Part shown: one piece after another, positions 8,084-16,417 of the stretch
How positions within the stretch are numbered: the first letter of the stretch is position 1
How the letters are laid out: each line of letters opens with the position of its first letter
Assembly: GCA_900314935.1 (NCBI GenBank)
Contig: OMXE01000026.1
Location: forward strand, 1 to 45,384
Length of the DNA: 45,384 nt
Direction: 5' to 3'
From: an uncultured Prevotella sp.
GTDB lineage: Bacteria > Bacteroidota > Bacteroidia > Bacteroidales > Bacteroidaceae
Notes under the pieces: generated by a model
Databases searched by the model: none
What the model was told of the DNA's origin: nothing
What the model saw: only the letters and a program-made list of their open reading frames with translations
Position numbers and translations under genes: made by a program

Positions 8084-8695
8084 TCAAAGAACTTCAATAA
8101 GTTCCACGTCGAAGATCAGTGCGGCATACGGAGGAATGCTGTTGCCAGCGCCACTCGGACCGTAAGCCAGGAGGTAGGGGATGAAGAAGCGGGTCTTACC
8201 ACCCTCTTTCATCAGCTGCAGACCTTCTGTCCAACCGGCAATCACACCGTCGAGGGGGAATACAGCCGGCTCACCACGCTGCACACTGCTGTCGAACACT
8301 GTTCCGTCAATCAGGAAACCTTCGTAGTGGCACTTCACCTTATCGGTGGCCTTCGGACTCTTGCCCGTTCCTTCTTTCAAAACCAGGTACTGCAGACCGC
8401 TCTCGCGGGTTACCACACCTTCTTTCTTGGCATTGGCTGCCAGATATTTCTCGCCTTCTTCCTTGGCAATCTTGCCTTTCGCTTCTTTTTCGCGGTTCAG
8501 TTTCTCTTCCTGCTGTTGGAAATAGGTCTGTACAATGGTCTGTGCCTCACGGTGTCCTATCTGCGGATCCTTTCCTTCCAGCACGTCCTTGACAGCTGCT
8601 GCGAAGTCGTTCACATCGAACTCGTCGATGCCCATCTGCAGCAATTGCTGACCGATGCCGAGACCTAACGAATAACTCAGTTTGTTCATCTTCAA
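8084..8695 (-). CDS. FKBP-type peptidyl-prolyl isomerase without signal peptide
   Basis: 203 aa; FKBP_N domain from residue 1 (KLSYSLGLGIGQQLLQMG) and FKBP domain from about 110 (VKCHYEGFLIDGTVFDSSVQRGE, VIAGWTEGLQLM, LLAYGPSGAGNSIPPYAALIFDVELIEVL). No signal peptide or lipobox is visible, so it should stay in the cytoplasm, unlike the two paralogues behind it. A highly charged helix (EEKLNREKEAKGKIAKEEGEK) joins the domains. It is the first gene of the operon. ATG 8695 is used; ATG 8689 is the alternative. Confidence 0.92.
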   Translation of the reverse strand: MKMNKLSYSLGLGIGQQLLQMGIDEFDVNDFAAAVKDVLEGKDPQIGHREAQTIVQTYFQQQEEKLNREKEAKGKIAKEEGEKYLAANAKKEGVVTRESGLQYLVLKEGTGKSPKATDKVKCHYEGFLIDGTVFDSSVQRGEPAVFPLDGVIAGWTEGLQLMKEGGKTRFFIPYLLAYGPSGAGNSIPPYAALIFDVELIEVL

Positions 8696-8718
8696 TTATA
8701 AATATTATTAATAACGTG

Positions 8719-8726
8719 CAAAGTTA
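8719..8726 (-). promoter_or_regulatory. -7 box for the FKBP operon
   Basis: Minus strand TAACTTTG (8726-8719) followed by C, a TAnnTTTG match 23 nt before ATG 8695. No clear TTTG lies at the -33 distance. Confidence 0.5.
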
Positions 8727-8769
8727 CACATTTTCTTGAATTTCATCGCCTTTATTGAAGAAAAATGTG

Positions 8770-8777
8770 TAATTTTG
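8770..8777 (+). promoter_or_regulatory. -7 box for the sir2-yitT pair
   Basis: TAATTTTG at 8770-8777 matches TAnnTTTG and is divergent from the FKBP box about 50 bp away. The -33 box is not clear. The leader to ATG 8853 would be about 70 nt. Confidence 0.5.
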
Positions 8778-8852
8778 TGCATTGTTAAGATTCATCAACC
8801 CGTTTTTCCGTATTTCGGAGCTTGCGGGAACCTAATAGAAAGGAAAAGGAAC

Positions 8853-9557
8853 ATGAAGAAAATTGTTGTGTTGACAGGTGCGGGAATGTCGGTGGAAAGC
8901 GGACTGAGCACCTTCCGTGATGCAGACGGTCTTTGGGAGAACTACCCGGTGAGTCGTGTGGCAACGCACGAGGCATGGGAAGACGATCCTGAATATGTGA
9001 ATAATTTCTATAACATGCTGCGCAAGAAACTGGTGGCTGCCAAGCCCAACGATGGTCATAAACTGGTGGCCAAGCTCGAAGAGCAGTACGAGGTGACGGT
9101 CATCACGCAGAATGTGGACAACCTGCATGAGATGGCAGGCTCGACGCATGTAATCCATCTGCACGGAGAACTGATGAAGGTATGCTCCAGCAGGGATGTG
9201 GACAACCCCCGCTATCAGAAGACGTTAGGCGGCGACAACCTCGAGGTGAAGCCGGGCGAGAAAGCTGGCGACGGCTCTTTGCTGCGCCCCTTCATCGTGT
9301 TCTTCGGTGAAGGTGTGCCCAACATCAGCATTGCCGCTGAGGAGGCTTCCAAGGCCGATATCTTCATCATCATCGGTACCTCGTTGGTGGTCTATCCGGC
9401 AGCAGGACTTGTACAATATGTCTCACCCGACGTGCCTGTCTATCTCATTGATCCCAACCCAGTGATGAAGACGGGCTACCGACATATCGAGCATATCCAG
9501 AAAGGGGCTTCTGAGGGTATGAAGGAACTGGTTGAACGCTTATTGGAAAAGAAATGA
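8853..9557 (+). CDS. Sir2-family NAD-dependent protein deacylase
   Basis: 234 aa, removing acyl groups from protein lysines with NAD. Visible motifs: GAGMSVESGLSTFRD (NAD binding), TQNVDNLHE, the catalytic His in HLHGELMK, GTSLVVYPAAG and YLIDPNP. The usual pair of CxxC zinc motifs is missing: only one Cys (KVCSSRD) lies in that region. The frame is open from 8736, but ATG 8853 gives the normal start MKKIVVLTGAG and lies after the promoter at 8770. Tyr in FYNMLRKK matches the position used by desuccinylating sirtuins, but the partner Arg is shifted by one residue, so acyl preference cannot be read. The stop overlaps the start of the next gene (ATGA). Confidence 0.93.
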   Translation: MKKIVVLTGAGMSVESGLSTFRDADGLWENYPVSRVATHEAWEDDPEYVNNFYNMLRKKLVAAKPNDGHKLVAKLEEQYEVTVITQNVDNLHEMAGSTHVIHLHGELMKVCSSRDVDNPRYQKTLGGDNLEVKPGEKAGDGSLLRPFIVFFGEGVPNISIAAEEASKADIFIIIGTSLVVYPAAGLVQYVSPDVPVYLIDPNPVMKTGYRHIEHIQKGASEGMKELVERLLEKK

Positions 9558-10471
9558 TGAATACACCTCAACTGGAGAAAAAGAAGGTGTGGAAAGAGGT
9601 GCGCGACTATCTTTTCATCGCTGTGGCCATGCTTTCCTACTGTGTGGGCTGGTCGATATTCCTGTTACCTAACGGCATTCCTGCGGGAGGCGTGGCAGGT
9701 GTCTCGTCTATCCTTGAATGGAGTGCATTGCATATTCCTGCCCAGGCATCCTACTTCGCCATCAATGCCACCTTGTTGATTATCGCCCTGCGCATCCTGG
9801 GGTGGAAATTCTGCGTGAAGACGGTCTATGCGGTGATGGTGCTTACTGTGGCGCTTACGCTGACGCGTGAGTTCACGGCGAACCTTCATCTGTTGCACGA
9901 CCAGCCTTTCATGGCGGCCATTCTGGGTGCTGTGTTCTGCGGAAGTGGTGTAGGACTGGGCTTAGGCGTGAATGGTAGTACGGGTGGTACTGATATCATT
10001 GCCGCCATCATCAACAAATACCGTGATATCTCCTTGGGAAGGGTGATCCTGATCTGCGATGTGGTGATTATCTCGTGCAGCTATATCGTGTTGCGCGACT
10101 GGGAGAAGGTGATCTATGGTTACGTGGTGCTGTATGTCACGGCCTTCTGTATCGACCAGGTGGTGAACTCCATGCGCCGAAGCGTGCAGTTCTTCATCAT
10201 CTCCGAGCGGTATGAGGAGATCGGTCATCGTATCAACTTCGACCCGCACCGTGGCTGCACCGTCATCAACGGACAGGGTTTCTATAGCGGACGTGAGGTG
10301 AAGATGCTGTTCGTGCTGGCCAAGAAGAGCGAGAGCGCAAAGATCTTCCAGCTCATCGACGAGATTGATCCCAACGCGTTCGTCAGTCAGAGTGCCGTCA
10401 TCGGCGTCTATGGCGAGGGCTTCGACCGGTTTAAGGTGAGTCATAAACATAGTAAGCCCGCCACTACGTGA
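9554..10471 (+). CDS. YitT-family (DUF161/DUF2179) membrane protein
   Basis: 305 aa. Residues about 15-190 hold five or six membrane helices, including FCGSGVGLGLGVNGSTGGTDIIA, a glycine-rich segment typical of this family. Residues about 205-290 are a soluble DUF2179 domain (RRSVQFFIISERYEEIGHRI in part). It is an inner-membrane protein of unknown substrate. The 4-nt overlap with the sirtuin gene suggests translational coupling. ATG 9557 is an alternative start. Confidence 0.88.
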   Translation: MMNTPQLEKKKVWKEVRDYLFIAVAMLSYCVGWSIFLLPNGIPAGGVAGVSSILEWSALHIPAQASYFAINATLLIIALRILGWKFCVKTVYAVMVLTVALTLTREFTANLHLLHDQPFMAAILGAVFCGSGVGLGLGVNGSTGGTDIIAAIINKYRDISLGRVILICDVVIISCSYIVLRDWEKVIYGYVVLYVTAFCIDQVVNSMRRSVQFFIISERYEEIGHRINFDPHRGCTVINGQGFYSGREVKMLFVLAKKSESAKIFQLIDEIDPNAFVSQSAVIGVYGEGFDRFKVSHKHSKPATT

Positions 10472-10488
10472 TGGCTAAACCGCCCGGA

Positions 10489-10631
10489 GGTACGGTGGCA
10501 CGAAGGCGCGGTGGCACGAGAATACTACTGAGATAACGGCGTTTTATACAGGATAAAACTGTTGGCGCATAGTACTAATCTCGCGCCACCCTACCACCGC
10601 GCCACCGCGCCACCGAATCCCCCTTAAGGGG
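10489..10631. repeat. GC-rich imperfect inverted repeat between yitT-like and OPT genes
   Basis: Units of the form GGTGGCRCG at 10493-10520 face units of the form CGYGCCACC at 10582-10614. Inner arms TACTA (10523) and TAGTACTA (10570) also pair. A perfect 12-bp palindrome CCCCTTAAGGGG follows at 10620-10631. The whole could fold into a large hairpin. No T-run follows, so it is not a classic terminator. No gene or promoter was found here. Confidence 0.55.
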
Positions 10632-10671
10632 ATTAAGGGGTTCTAAAGAGAAACTAAAGAAACAACAAAAG

Positions 10672-12651
10672 ATGCAAGAAAAAAACAGCATTCAGCTGCC
10701 TGAGAATGCGTTCACAGAGCTGAAAGAAGGAGAACAGTATGAGCCGGTAATGTCGCCCATGAAGCAATATGCTGAGGTGAACGGCTGGTCGGTAACATGG
10801 GGCATTCTGATGGCCGTGCTCTTCTCGGCCGCTGCCGCCTACCTCGGACTGAAGGTGGGACAGGTGTTCGAGGCTGCCATTCCCATTGCCATCATCGCCG
10901 TGGGCGTGTCAACAGCGGCACACCGTAAGCAAGGACTGGGCGAGAATGTCATCATCCAGAGCATCGGTGCCTGCTCGGGTTCTGTGGTGGCTGGTGCTAT
11001 CTTCACCCTGCCCGCCATCTATATCCTGCAGGCGAAATACCCTGAGATGACCGCCTCGTTCATCAATATCTTCCTGAGCTCGCTGCTCGGAGGTATCCTG
11101 GGTATCCTGTTCATGATTCCGTTCCGTAAGTATTTCGTGAGCGACATGCACGGTAAGTATCCTTTCCCCGAAGCGACAGCCACCACACAGGTGCTGGTAA
11201 GCGGTGAGAAAGGAGGCTCGCAGGCCAAACCGCTGCTCATAGCAGGTATCGTGGGTGGTTTGTACGACTTCTTCGTGGCTACCTTCGGCTGGTGGAACGA
11301 GAATGTCACCACGCGCATGATAGGGTGGGGAGCCGATCTGGCCGACCGTGCCAAGCTGGTGCTGAAGGTGAATACAGGTGCCGCCGTGTTAGGTCTGGGG
11401 TATATCATCGGACTGAAATACGCGTTTATCATCTGTCTGGGTTCGCTGGCTGTATGGTGGATCATCGTGCCGGGCATGGCCCTTTTGTTCCCTCATGATA
11501 TACTCAACACCTGGGATCCCAGTATTACCACGGCTGTGGGGGATATGACTCCCGAGCAGATCTTCAAGTTCTACGCTAAGTCGATAGGTATTGGCGGTAT
11601 TGCCATGGCTGGTATCATCGGTATTGTGAAGAGCTGGGGCATCATCAAGAGTGCCGTGAGTCTGGCCACCAAGGAGATGAAGGGCGGCAGTAGCGAGAGT
11701 AAGAACCTGCTCAGGACGCAGCGCGATATTGCCTTTAAGATCATTGCTATCGGCTCTATTGTCACCATCCTCGTCACCTTCCTCTTCTTCTGGTTCGGCG
11801 TGATGGATAACCTCTTGTTTGCCGTTGTGGGAATCCTGCTCGTTACCGTCATTGCCTTCCTGTTCACCACCGTGGCGGCCAACGCCATTGCCATTGTGGG
11901 TAGTAATCCTGTGAGCGGAATGACGCTGATGACCTTGATTCTTGCTTCTGTCGTTATGGTGGCTGTGGGCTTGAAGGGTTCTGGCGGTATGCTGGCTGCC
12001 TTGATCATGGGTGGTGTGGTATGTACGGCTTTGTCTGTGGCTGGTTCGTTCATCACCGACCTGAAGATAGGCTATTGGCTCGGAACCACGCCGAAGAAAC
12101 AGGAGCAGTGGAAGTTCTTAGGCGTACTCGTCAGTGCGGCCACTGTGGGCGGCGTGATGCTTCTGCTGAACAAGACCTACGATTTTGCCAGTGGTGAGCT
12201 CGCAGCTCCTCAGGCAAACGCCATGGCGGCCGTTATAGAACCCCTGATGAGTGGTGTGCAGGCTCCGTGGTTGCTTTATGGCATTGGCGCAGCCATTGCC
12301 CTTATCCTTACCTTCGTCAAGGTTCCTGCCTTACCCTTCGCCTTGGGAATGTTCATCCCCTTGGAACTGAACATCCCGTTGTTGGTAGGTGGAGCCGTGA
12401 ACTGGTACGTTACCTCGCGCAGCAAGGATGAGAAAGTGAACAAGGAATGTGGCGAGAAAGGTACTCTCCTTGCCAGCGGCTTTATTGCCGGTGGTGCGCT
12501 CATGGGTGTTGTCTCTGCTCTTCTCCGTTTCGTGGGCTTCAACCCCATCAACGAGACGTGGCTGGCTAATCCCCTTTCTGAGCTCTGCTCCCTCATCGCC
12601 TACATCCTCCTGATTGTCTATCTGGTACGCGCTACGAAGAAGAAAGTATAA
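10672..12651 (+). CDS. OPT-family oligopeptide transporter
   Basis: 659-aa inner-membrane protein with about 14-16 hydrophobic segments. The first is preceded by MKQYAEVNGWSVTWGILMAVLFSAAAAYLGLK in part, and the chain carries the family features GKYPFPEATATTQVL and NPVSGMTLMTLI. OPT proteins take up small peptides with protons, and some take metal chelates; which applies here cannot be read. The A-rich leader AGAGAAACTAAAGAAACAAC lacks a Shine-Dalgarno match, as is normal in this phylum. It is followed by a strong terminator. Confidence 0.93.
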   Translation: MQEKNSIQLPENAFTELKEGEQYEPVMSPMKQYAEVNGWSVTWGILMAVLFSAAAAYLGLKVGQVFEAAIPIAIIAVGVSTAAHRKQGLGENVIIQSIGACSGSVVAGAIFTLPAIYILQAKYPEMTASFINIFLSSLLGGILGILFMIPFRKYFVSDMHGKYPFPEATATTQVLVSGEKGGSQAKPLLIAGIVGGLYDFFVATFGWWNENVTTRMIGWGADLADRAKLVLKVNTGAAVLGLGYIIGLKYAFIICLGSLAVWWIIVPGMALLFPHDILNTWDPSITTAVGDMTPEQIFKFYAKSIGIGGIAMAGIIGIVKSWGIIKSAVSLATKEMKGGSSESKNLLRTQRDIAFKIIAIGSIVTILVTFLFFWFGVMDNLLFAVVGILLVTVIAFLFTTVAANAIAIVGSNPVSGMTLMTLILASVVMVAVGLKGSGGMLAALIMGGVVCTALSVAGSFITDLKIGYWLGTTPKKQEQWKFLGVLVSAATVGGVMLLLNKTYDFASGELAAPQANAMAAVIEPLMSGVQAPWLLYGIGAAIALILTFVKVPALPFALGMFIPLELNIPLLVGGAVNWYVTSRSKDEKVNKECGEKGTLLASGFIAGGALMGVVSALLRFVGFNPINETWLANPLSELCSLIAYILLIVYLVRATKKKV

Positions 12652-12672
12652 CCTGAACCCTCTCTCTTATAT

Positions 12673-12708
12673 ATACCCCTCTCCAATGGACGAGGGGTAT
12701 TTTATTTA
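12673..12708 (+). terminator. intrinsic terminator of the OPT gene
   Basis: ATACCCCTC at 12673-12681 pairs with GAGGGGTAT at 12692-12700 (9 bp, 10-nt loop), followed by TTTATTTA. Confidence 0.85.
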
Positions 12709-12775
12709 TATAATAAGGTGTAAGTGTAAACGAAAGTTAAATATTTCGTTTTCACGAAAAAAAGTTGCCGAAATA

Positions 12776-12807
12776 TTTGGAGCGTATTCCTAAAAGCACT
12801 ACTTTTG
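12776..12807 (+). promoter_or_regulatory. promoter of the envelope ABC/efflux operon
   Basis: TTTG at 12776-12779, 20 nt, TACTTTTG at 12800-12807, followed by C. It fits the Bacteroidetes consensus. The start of transcription should fall inside the palindrome at 12810-12831. Confidence 0.75.
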
Positions 12808-12809
12808 CA

Positions 12810-12831
12810 GTGTACTATTAAAGTAGTACAC
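12810..12831. promoter_or_regulatory. palindromic operator, probably for the GntR regulator at 15969
   Basis: Perfect inverted repeat GTGTACTA, TTAAAG, TAGTACAC placed 2 bp after the -7 box, where a bound protein would block initiation. GntR-family operators usually have GT...AC ends, and the operon encodes a YtrA-type GntR protein. That this protein binds here is inference. Confidence 0.6.
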
Positions 12832-12903
12832 CATTACACTCAACAAAACGGGGGTGAGATGGTAATAAAAAAAGGAATAAGTAATCATTAAAAATATACA
12901 GTT

Positions 12904-13386
12904 ATGCAGACAATCATTACAGCAGCTACAATTCTCAGTATGTATCTGAGTGCAGCAGAGAACAGCAACTCATCGTATTATTACAATGCCGACATGGAGA
13001 ACGGTAAGGTGACAACGATGTATGTTTACGAATCAGACAGCGAGGTGCTCACATCGAAGTTGGCGTATAACTATACTTACGACGAGCAGGACCGTCTGGT
13101 GAAGAAAGAGGTGATGCGCTGGAACAGCGTATCGGGTAAATGGGAGAATGACTATAGTCTGGATCTGATCTACAATGAGGATGGTTATGAGTTGTCAAGA
13201 AGTGTATGGGATAAGCGTACACAGGCTTACCTCCCCACCACGGAAAAGGCTGTTTACCAGTATGTGACTGATCAGGTGGTGGCCGTGAACTACTTGCGCC
13301 GCAATGATAGCCAGGAGCAGTTTGAGTGGGTTGACAGTATGTTGGTGATGAATCCTACCGAAGGACTGTTGTTAGCAACACGGTAA
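12904..13386 (+). CDS. small secreted protein, DUF3836-like
   Basis: 160 aa with a short hydrophobic N-terminus (MQTIITAATILSMYLSAAEN) that looks like a signal peptide. The mature part is rich in Tyr and charged residues, with YTYDEQDRLVKKE and LIYNEDGYELSRSVWD, in the style of Bacteroidetes DUF3836 proteins, which have repeated 'Y.YD..gRl' strands. Function is unknown. It is the first gene behind the regulated promoter, so it should be induced with the transporter genes. Family assignment is from memory of the pattern. Confidence 0.7.
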   Translation: MQTIITAATILSMYLSAAENSNSSYYYNADMENGKVTTMYVYESDSEVLTSKLAYNYTYDEQDRLVKKEVMRWNSVSGKWENDYSLDLIYNEDGYELSRSVWDKRTQAYLPTTEKAVYQYVTDQVVAVNYLRRNDSQEQFEWVDSMLVMNPTEGLLLATR

Positions 13387-13416
13387 TAAAGATTGGACAG
13401 TTGAAATATTAATCGG

Positions 13417-13496
13417 AAGCAAGAGGCAAGAAGCAAGAGGCAAGAGAAATGTAATTGAAGCAATTCTCACTCCACATTCCACACTCCTCATTCCAC
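13417..13496 (+). repeat. two different heptamer arrays in one spacer
   Basis: 13417-13444 holds four 7-bp units (AAGCAAG, AGGCAAG, AAGCAAG, AGGCAAG). 13469-13496 holds four of another kind (ACTCCAC, ATTCCAC, ACTCCTC, ATTCCAC). They fill the gap before the ABC ATPase gene. Confidence 0.8.
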
Positions 13497-13510
13497 AAAA
13501 AATATAAGCC

Positions 13511-14332
13511 ATGATCGAAATTAAGAATATCAGTTATAAGTATGCAGGGGGTAAGACTCCGGTGTTCTCGGATTTCAGTCTGAACCTGCCAGAGAGCAAT
13601 ATCTACGGTCTGCTGGGCAAGAACGGAACGGGTAAGAGTACTTTGCTTTACCTGATCAGCGGACTGCTTCGTCCGCAGGGTGGAACCGTGAGCTTCGACG
13701 GGATTGAGAGTCGCAAGCGCCGTCCTGAGATGCTGGAAGAGATGTTTATCGTTCCTGAGGAGTTCGACATGCCGGCTATGTCGCTCGACGAATATATCGA
13801 GATCAATAAGCCGTTCTACCCGCGGTTCAACAGAGAGGTGCTGGAGAACTGTCTGAACGACTTCGAGCTCTCCACTTCGCTTCAGTTAGACGCCCTCTCA
13901 ATGGGTCAGAAGAAGAAGGTGTATATGAGCTTCGCATTGGCAGCCGGTACAAGACTGCTGCTGATGGACGAGCCCACCAACGGTCTTGACATTCCTTCGA
14001 AGGCGCAGTTCCGCAGGGTAGTGGCCAACCACATGACCGATGATCGCACGTTGATTATCAGTACGCACCAGGTGCATGATGTGGAGCAGCTGCTGGATCA
14101 TATCCTGATTCTCGACCAAGACAAGATGCTCTTGGACGCCAGCGTGGCCGACATCTGCGACAAGTATGTGTTTGAATACCGTCAGCCGGGACAGATGGGC
14201 GACGACGTGATCTATGCTGAGCCTTCATTGCAAGGTAATGCCGTGATTGTTCCCCGTAAGGAGGGTGATGAGGAAACGCAGGTGAACCTGGAACTGCTGT
14301 TCGACGCAGTGACCACAGGGAAGATCTGTTAA
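13511..14332 (+). CDS. ABC transporter ATP-binding protein
   Basis: 273 aa. Walker A GLLGKNGTGKSTLL, a signature in the form LSMGQKKKV instead of LSGGQ, Walker B RLLLMDEPTNGLD and H-loop ISTHQVHD. The C-terminal 60 residues are an extra domain. It should energise the two membrane proteins encoded next, as in the Bacillus YtrBCDEF and bacitracin-type ABC-2 systems that go with YtrA-type regulators. The substrate is unknown; a role in envelope stress or peptide resistance is inference from that arrangement. Confidence 0.88.
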   Translation: MIEIKNISYKYAGGKTPVFSDFSLNLPESNIYGLLGKNGTGKSTLLYLISGLLRPQGGTVSFDGIESRKRRPEMLEEMFIVPEEFDMPAMSLDEYIEINKPFYPRFNREVLENCLNDFELSTSLQLDALSMGQKKKVYMSFALAAGTRLLLMDEPTNGLDIPSKAQFRRVVANHMTDDRTLIISTHQVHDVEQLLDHILILDQDKMLLDASVADICDKYVFEYRQPGQMGDDVIYAEPSLQGNAVIVPRKEGDEETQVNLELLFDAVTTGKIC

Positions 14333-14358
14333 GTGGTAATGATAATAGACTATTGGTT

Positions 14359-15129
14359 ATGAAATGTTTCAATATACAAAGGTTTAAGCAACTGCTGAAG
14401 TGGACCTACAGGCACGACAAGCATGAATGGATGCATCAGGTGCTGTCGGCTGTCTTGGGCACATCGCTTTGCTTCGCCTTCATTCGACTGGGGGTTGCTG
14501 AATCGAGCGAAACCCACTTTGAGATCTTCCCTCCGCTCCTCGCCATGTTCCTCATCATTGATGGTGTTATAACGGCCAGTGGTATGCATTATGCCATGAA
14601 GACAACCGACGATTGGCGCAGTCTGACGATGCTGCCAGCCAGTAACCTGGAGAAGTTCCTTGCACGCTATCTCTCAGCGATAACAATGGCAGTGGGTATC
14701 TTGCTGACCATCCCTGTGGGCGATGCAGTGCAGTATTTGACATCACTGATCTACGATGCACCGAACGCACAATCGGTATTGGCCTATGTGTATAACAGTT
14801 CTGCTTTTTCGTTCCTTACGAAATACGAGCATTGGTACAATGTCATCCTATCGTTACTTGCCTTTCACAGCATGTATCTGCTGGGTGCCAATTTCTTCCG
14901 TACACGCAGGTACTCATGGGTATTCGCCAGTATAGTACTCTGGTTACTGTTCGCCATTATTGCAGGAGTGATTTACTTGCGTACCGATGGTTTTAAGGCT
15001 ACGCTTTGTGTCGATGCTCCCACATGGCCAGGAACCTTGATGAACATCGCGATTATCATTGTATGTTATTGGCTGTCGTTCCGACTGTTCTGCCGCCGTC
15101 AGCTCATTGCTAAATATATCAATCATTAA
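14359..15129 (+). CDS. ABC-2-like membrane protein (permease subunit)
   Basis: 256 aa with about six membrane segments (for example VLSAVLGTSLCFAFIRLGV, FPPLLAMFLIIDGVI, WVFASIVLWLLFAIIAGVIY). The segment TDDWRSLTMLPASNLEKFLARY resembles the cytoplasmic loop of ABC-2 permeases. ATG 14359 is preferred to TTG 14353. It lies between the ATPase and a similar protein with the loop 'AISFLMLPAANKEKYW', so the two are diverged paralogues that probably form the channel. Confidence 0.75.
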   Translation: MKCFNIQRFKQLLKWTYRHDKHEWMHQVLSAVLGTSLCFAFIRLGVAESSETHFEIFPPLLAMFLIIDGVITASGMHYAMKTTDDWRSLTMLPASNLEKFLARYLSAITMAVGILLTIPVGDAVQYLTSLIYDAPNAQSVLAYVYNSSAFSFLTKYEHWYNVILSLLAFHSMYLLGANFFRTRRYSWVFASIVLWLLFAIIAGVIYLRTDGFKATLCVDAPTWPGTLMNIAIIIVCYWLSFRLFCRRQLIAKYINH

Positions 15130-15132
15130 GAT

Positions 15133-15972
15133 ATGGAAAAATTCAGTTTCAAAAGGTTCTTCAGGGTGCTGAACTGGTTCCTTCGTACCAACAGCAAACA
15201 GCTGCTGATGTGGTTTGCCGGTGCTGCTACCTGTGTGTTCCTACTGCAGATGATAGTCACATTGACAGGAGTAGTGGTCAAGTCGTCTGGTGGAAATACC
15301 TACACCATGGGCTTCACTCCTGAAAACTATAAGCACGCACTTTTCGTAGTAAAATCGATTATTCTGGTGTTTATGAGTATTGCCTCGCTGTTTGTCCTGT
15401 CGGGAGTGTTCCGTCAGTTGAACAAGAAACAGAAGGCCATCTCGTTCCTGATGCTGCCGGCAGCGAACAAGGAAAAATACTGGGTGCTGCTCGTTTACGT
15501 GACAGTGGCTTGGACCTTGTGCCTCTTCTTAGGTTATGTGGTGGCTGACGTGCTGCGCATGGTGATTGTTCCGATGTTCAAAGACCTGCCGTATGTGTCT
15601 ACCCTGACAGATCCGAACTTATTTTTCGTCGTTACCGAAGGTCACGTCGTACAAAAGATCACAGCATCTGTATATTCCTTGATAAGCATCATATGGGTAC
15701 ATTCCTGCTATATCGCAGCAGGATCGGTGTTCCGCAAGAACGGGTTCGCCATTGCCAGTGCAGGATTACTGCTCATTGTGGCTCTCTTTGAAAAAGTATG
15801 GACCAAGAACTTCGGTTCTCTGATTAGCGTAAAAGACAATACGCTAAGCGTAAACTACTTGGTGTGGGTAGTGGTATTTGTGCTGCTGGCATGGACTGTC
15901 TACAACTACCGTCTGAGCTACCGCTTGTTCAAGAACTTTCAAGTAATCAATAATAAAAGAACGAATCTATGA
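15133..15972 (+). CDS. ABC-2-like membrane protein (permease subunit)
   Basis: 279 aa, about six membrane segments. It shares the 'FLMLPAANKEKYWV' loop with the preceding gene product (LTMLPASNLEKFLA), so the two are related. It begins 3 nt after that gene and overlaps the GntR gene by 4 nt (ATGA). Probable second channel subunit; substrate unknown. Confidence 0.75.
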   Translation: MEKFSFKRFFRVLNWFLRTNSKQLLMWFAGAATCVFLLQMIVTLTGVVVKSSGGNTYTMGFTPENYKHALFVVKSIILVFMSIASLFVLSGVFRQLNKKQKAISFLMLPAANKEKYWVLLVYVTVAWTLCLFLGYVVADVLRMVIVPMFKDLPYVSTLTDPNLFFVVTEGHVVQKITASVYSLISIIWVHSCYIAAGSVFRKNGFAIASAGLLLIVALFEKVWTKNFGSLISVKDNTLSVNYLVWVVVFVLLAWTVYNYRLSYRLFKNFQVINNKRTNL

Positions 15973-16337
15973 ATTTCAATAACGACAAAGCCATATACAT
16001 TCAGATAGCCGACCGCCTGTGCGACGAGATCCTGGCGGGGACTTATCAGGATGATGAACGCATTCCCAGCGTAAGGGAATATGCCGTACTGTTGCAGGTG
16101 AACACCAACACGGCTGTGAAGGCGTATGATGAGCTTGCCCGCAGCGAGATCATCTACAACAAGCGCGGACTGGGTTACTTCGTCACGAAAGGGGCGAAGA
16201 AGAAGATCCTGAAGGAACGCAAGCAGTTGTTCATGAAGGAGAAGCTACCCGAGATGTTCCGACACATGCAGCTGTTAGGTATTGACATTTCTGAGATCGG
16301 GGAGGAATGGAACCGGTTCAGTGAAAAGAAAAGTTAA
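15969..16337 (+). CDS. GntR-family regulator, YtrA type
   Basis: 122 aa. A GntR winged helix (AIYIQIADRLCDEILAG, RIPSVREYAVLLQVNTNTAVKAYDEL, GLGYFV) is followed by a tail of only about 50 residues. That is the short form typical of the YtrA subgroup, which lacks a large ligand domain and usually represses an ABC transporter operon. It overlaps the permease gene by 4 nt. The palindrome at 12810-12831 at the operon promoter is the likely binding site. Confidence 0.9.
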   Translation: MNFNNDKAIYIQIADRLCDEILAGTYQDDERIPSVREYAVLLQVNTNTAVKAYDELARSEIIYNKRGLGYFVTKGAKKKILKERKQLFMKEKLPEMFRHMQLLGIDISEIGEEWNRFSEKKS

Positions 16338-16361
16338 AAGATATGCCGGGCTTGTAATAAA

Positions 16362-16388
16362 TGCAACCTTGCAGCCGTCTAATTCGTC
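16362..16388 (+). promoter_or_regulatory. possible ECF-sigma promoter
   Basis: TGCAAC at 16362-16367, 17 nt, CGTC at 16385-16388. This spacing and these boxes match the form recognised by many ECF sigma factors (for example the SigM group of Bacillus). It lies just upstream of the MacB-like genes. A short hairpin CGTC-AAAAA-GACG starts at the second box. Chance occurrence cannot be excluded. Confidence 0.4.
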
Positions 16389-16417
16389 AAAAAGACGATA
16401 AAAATAAGTATTAGCAC

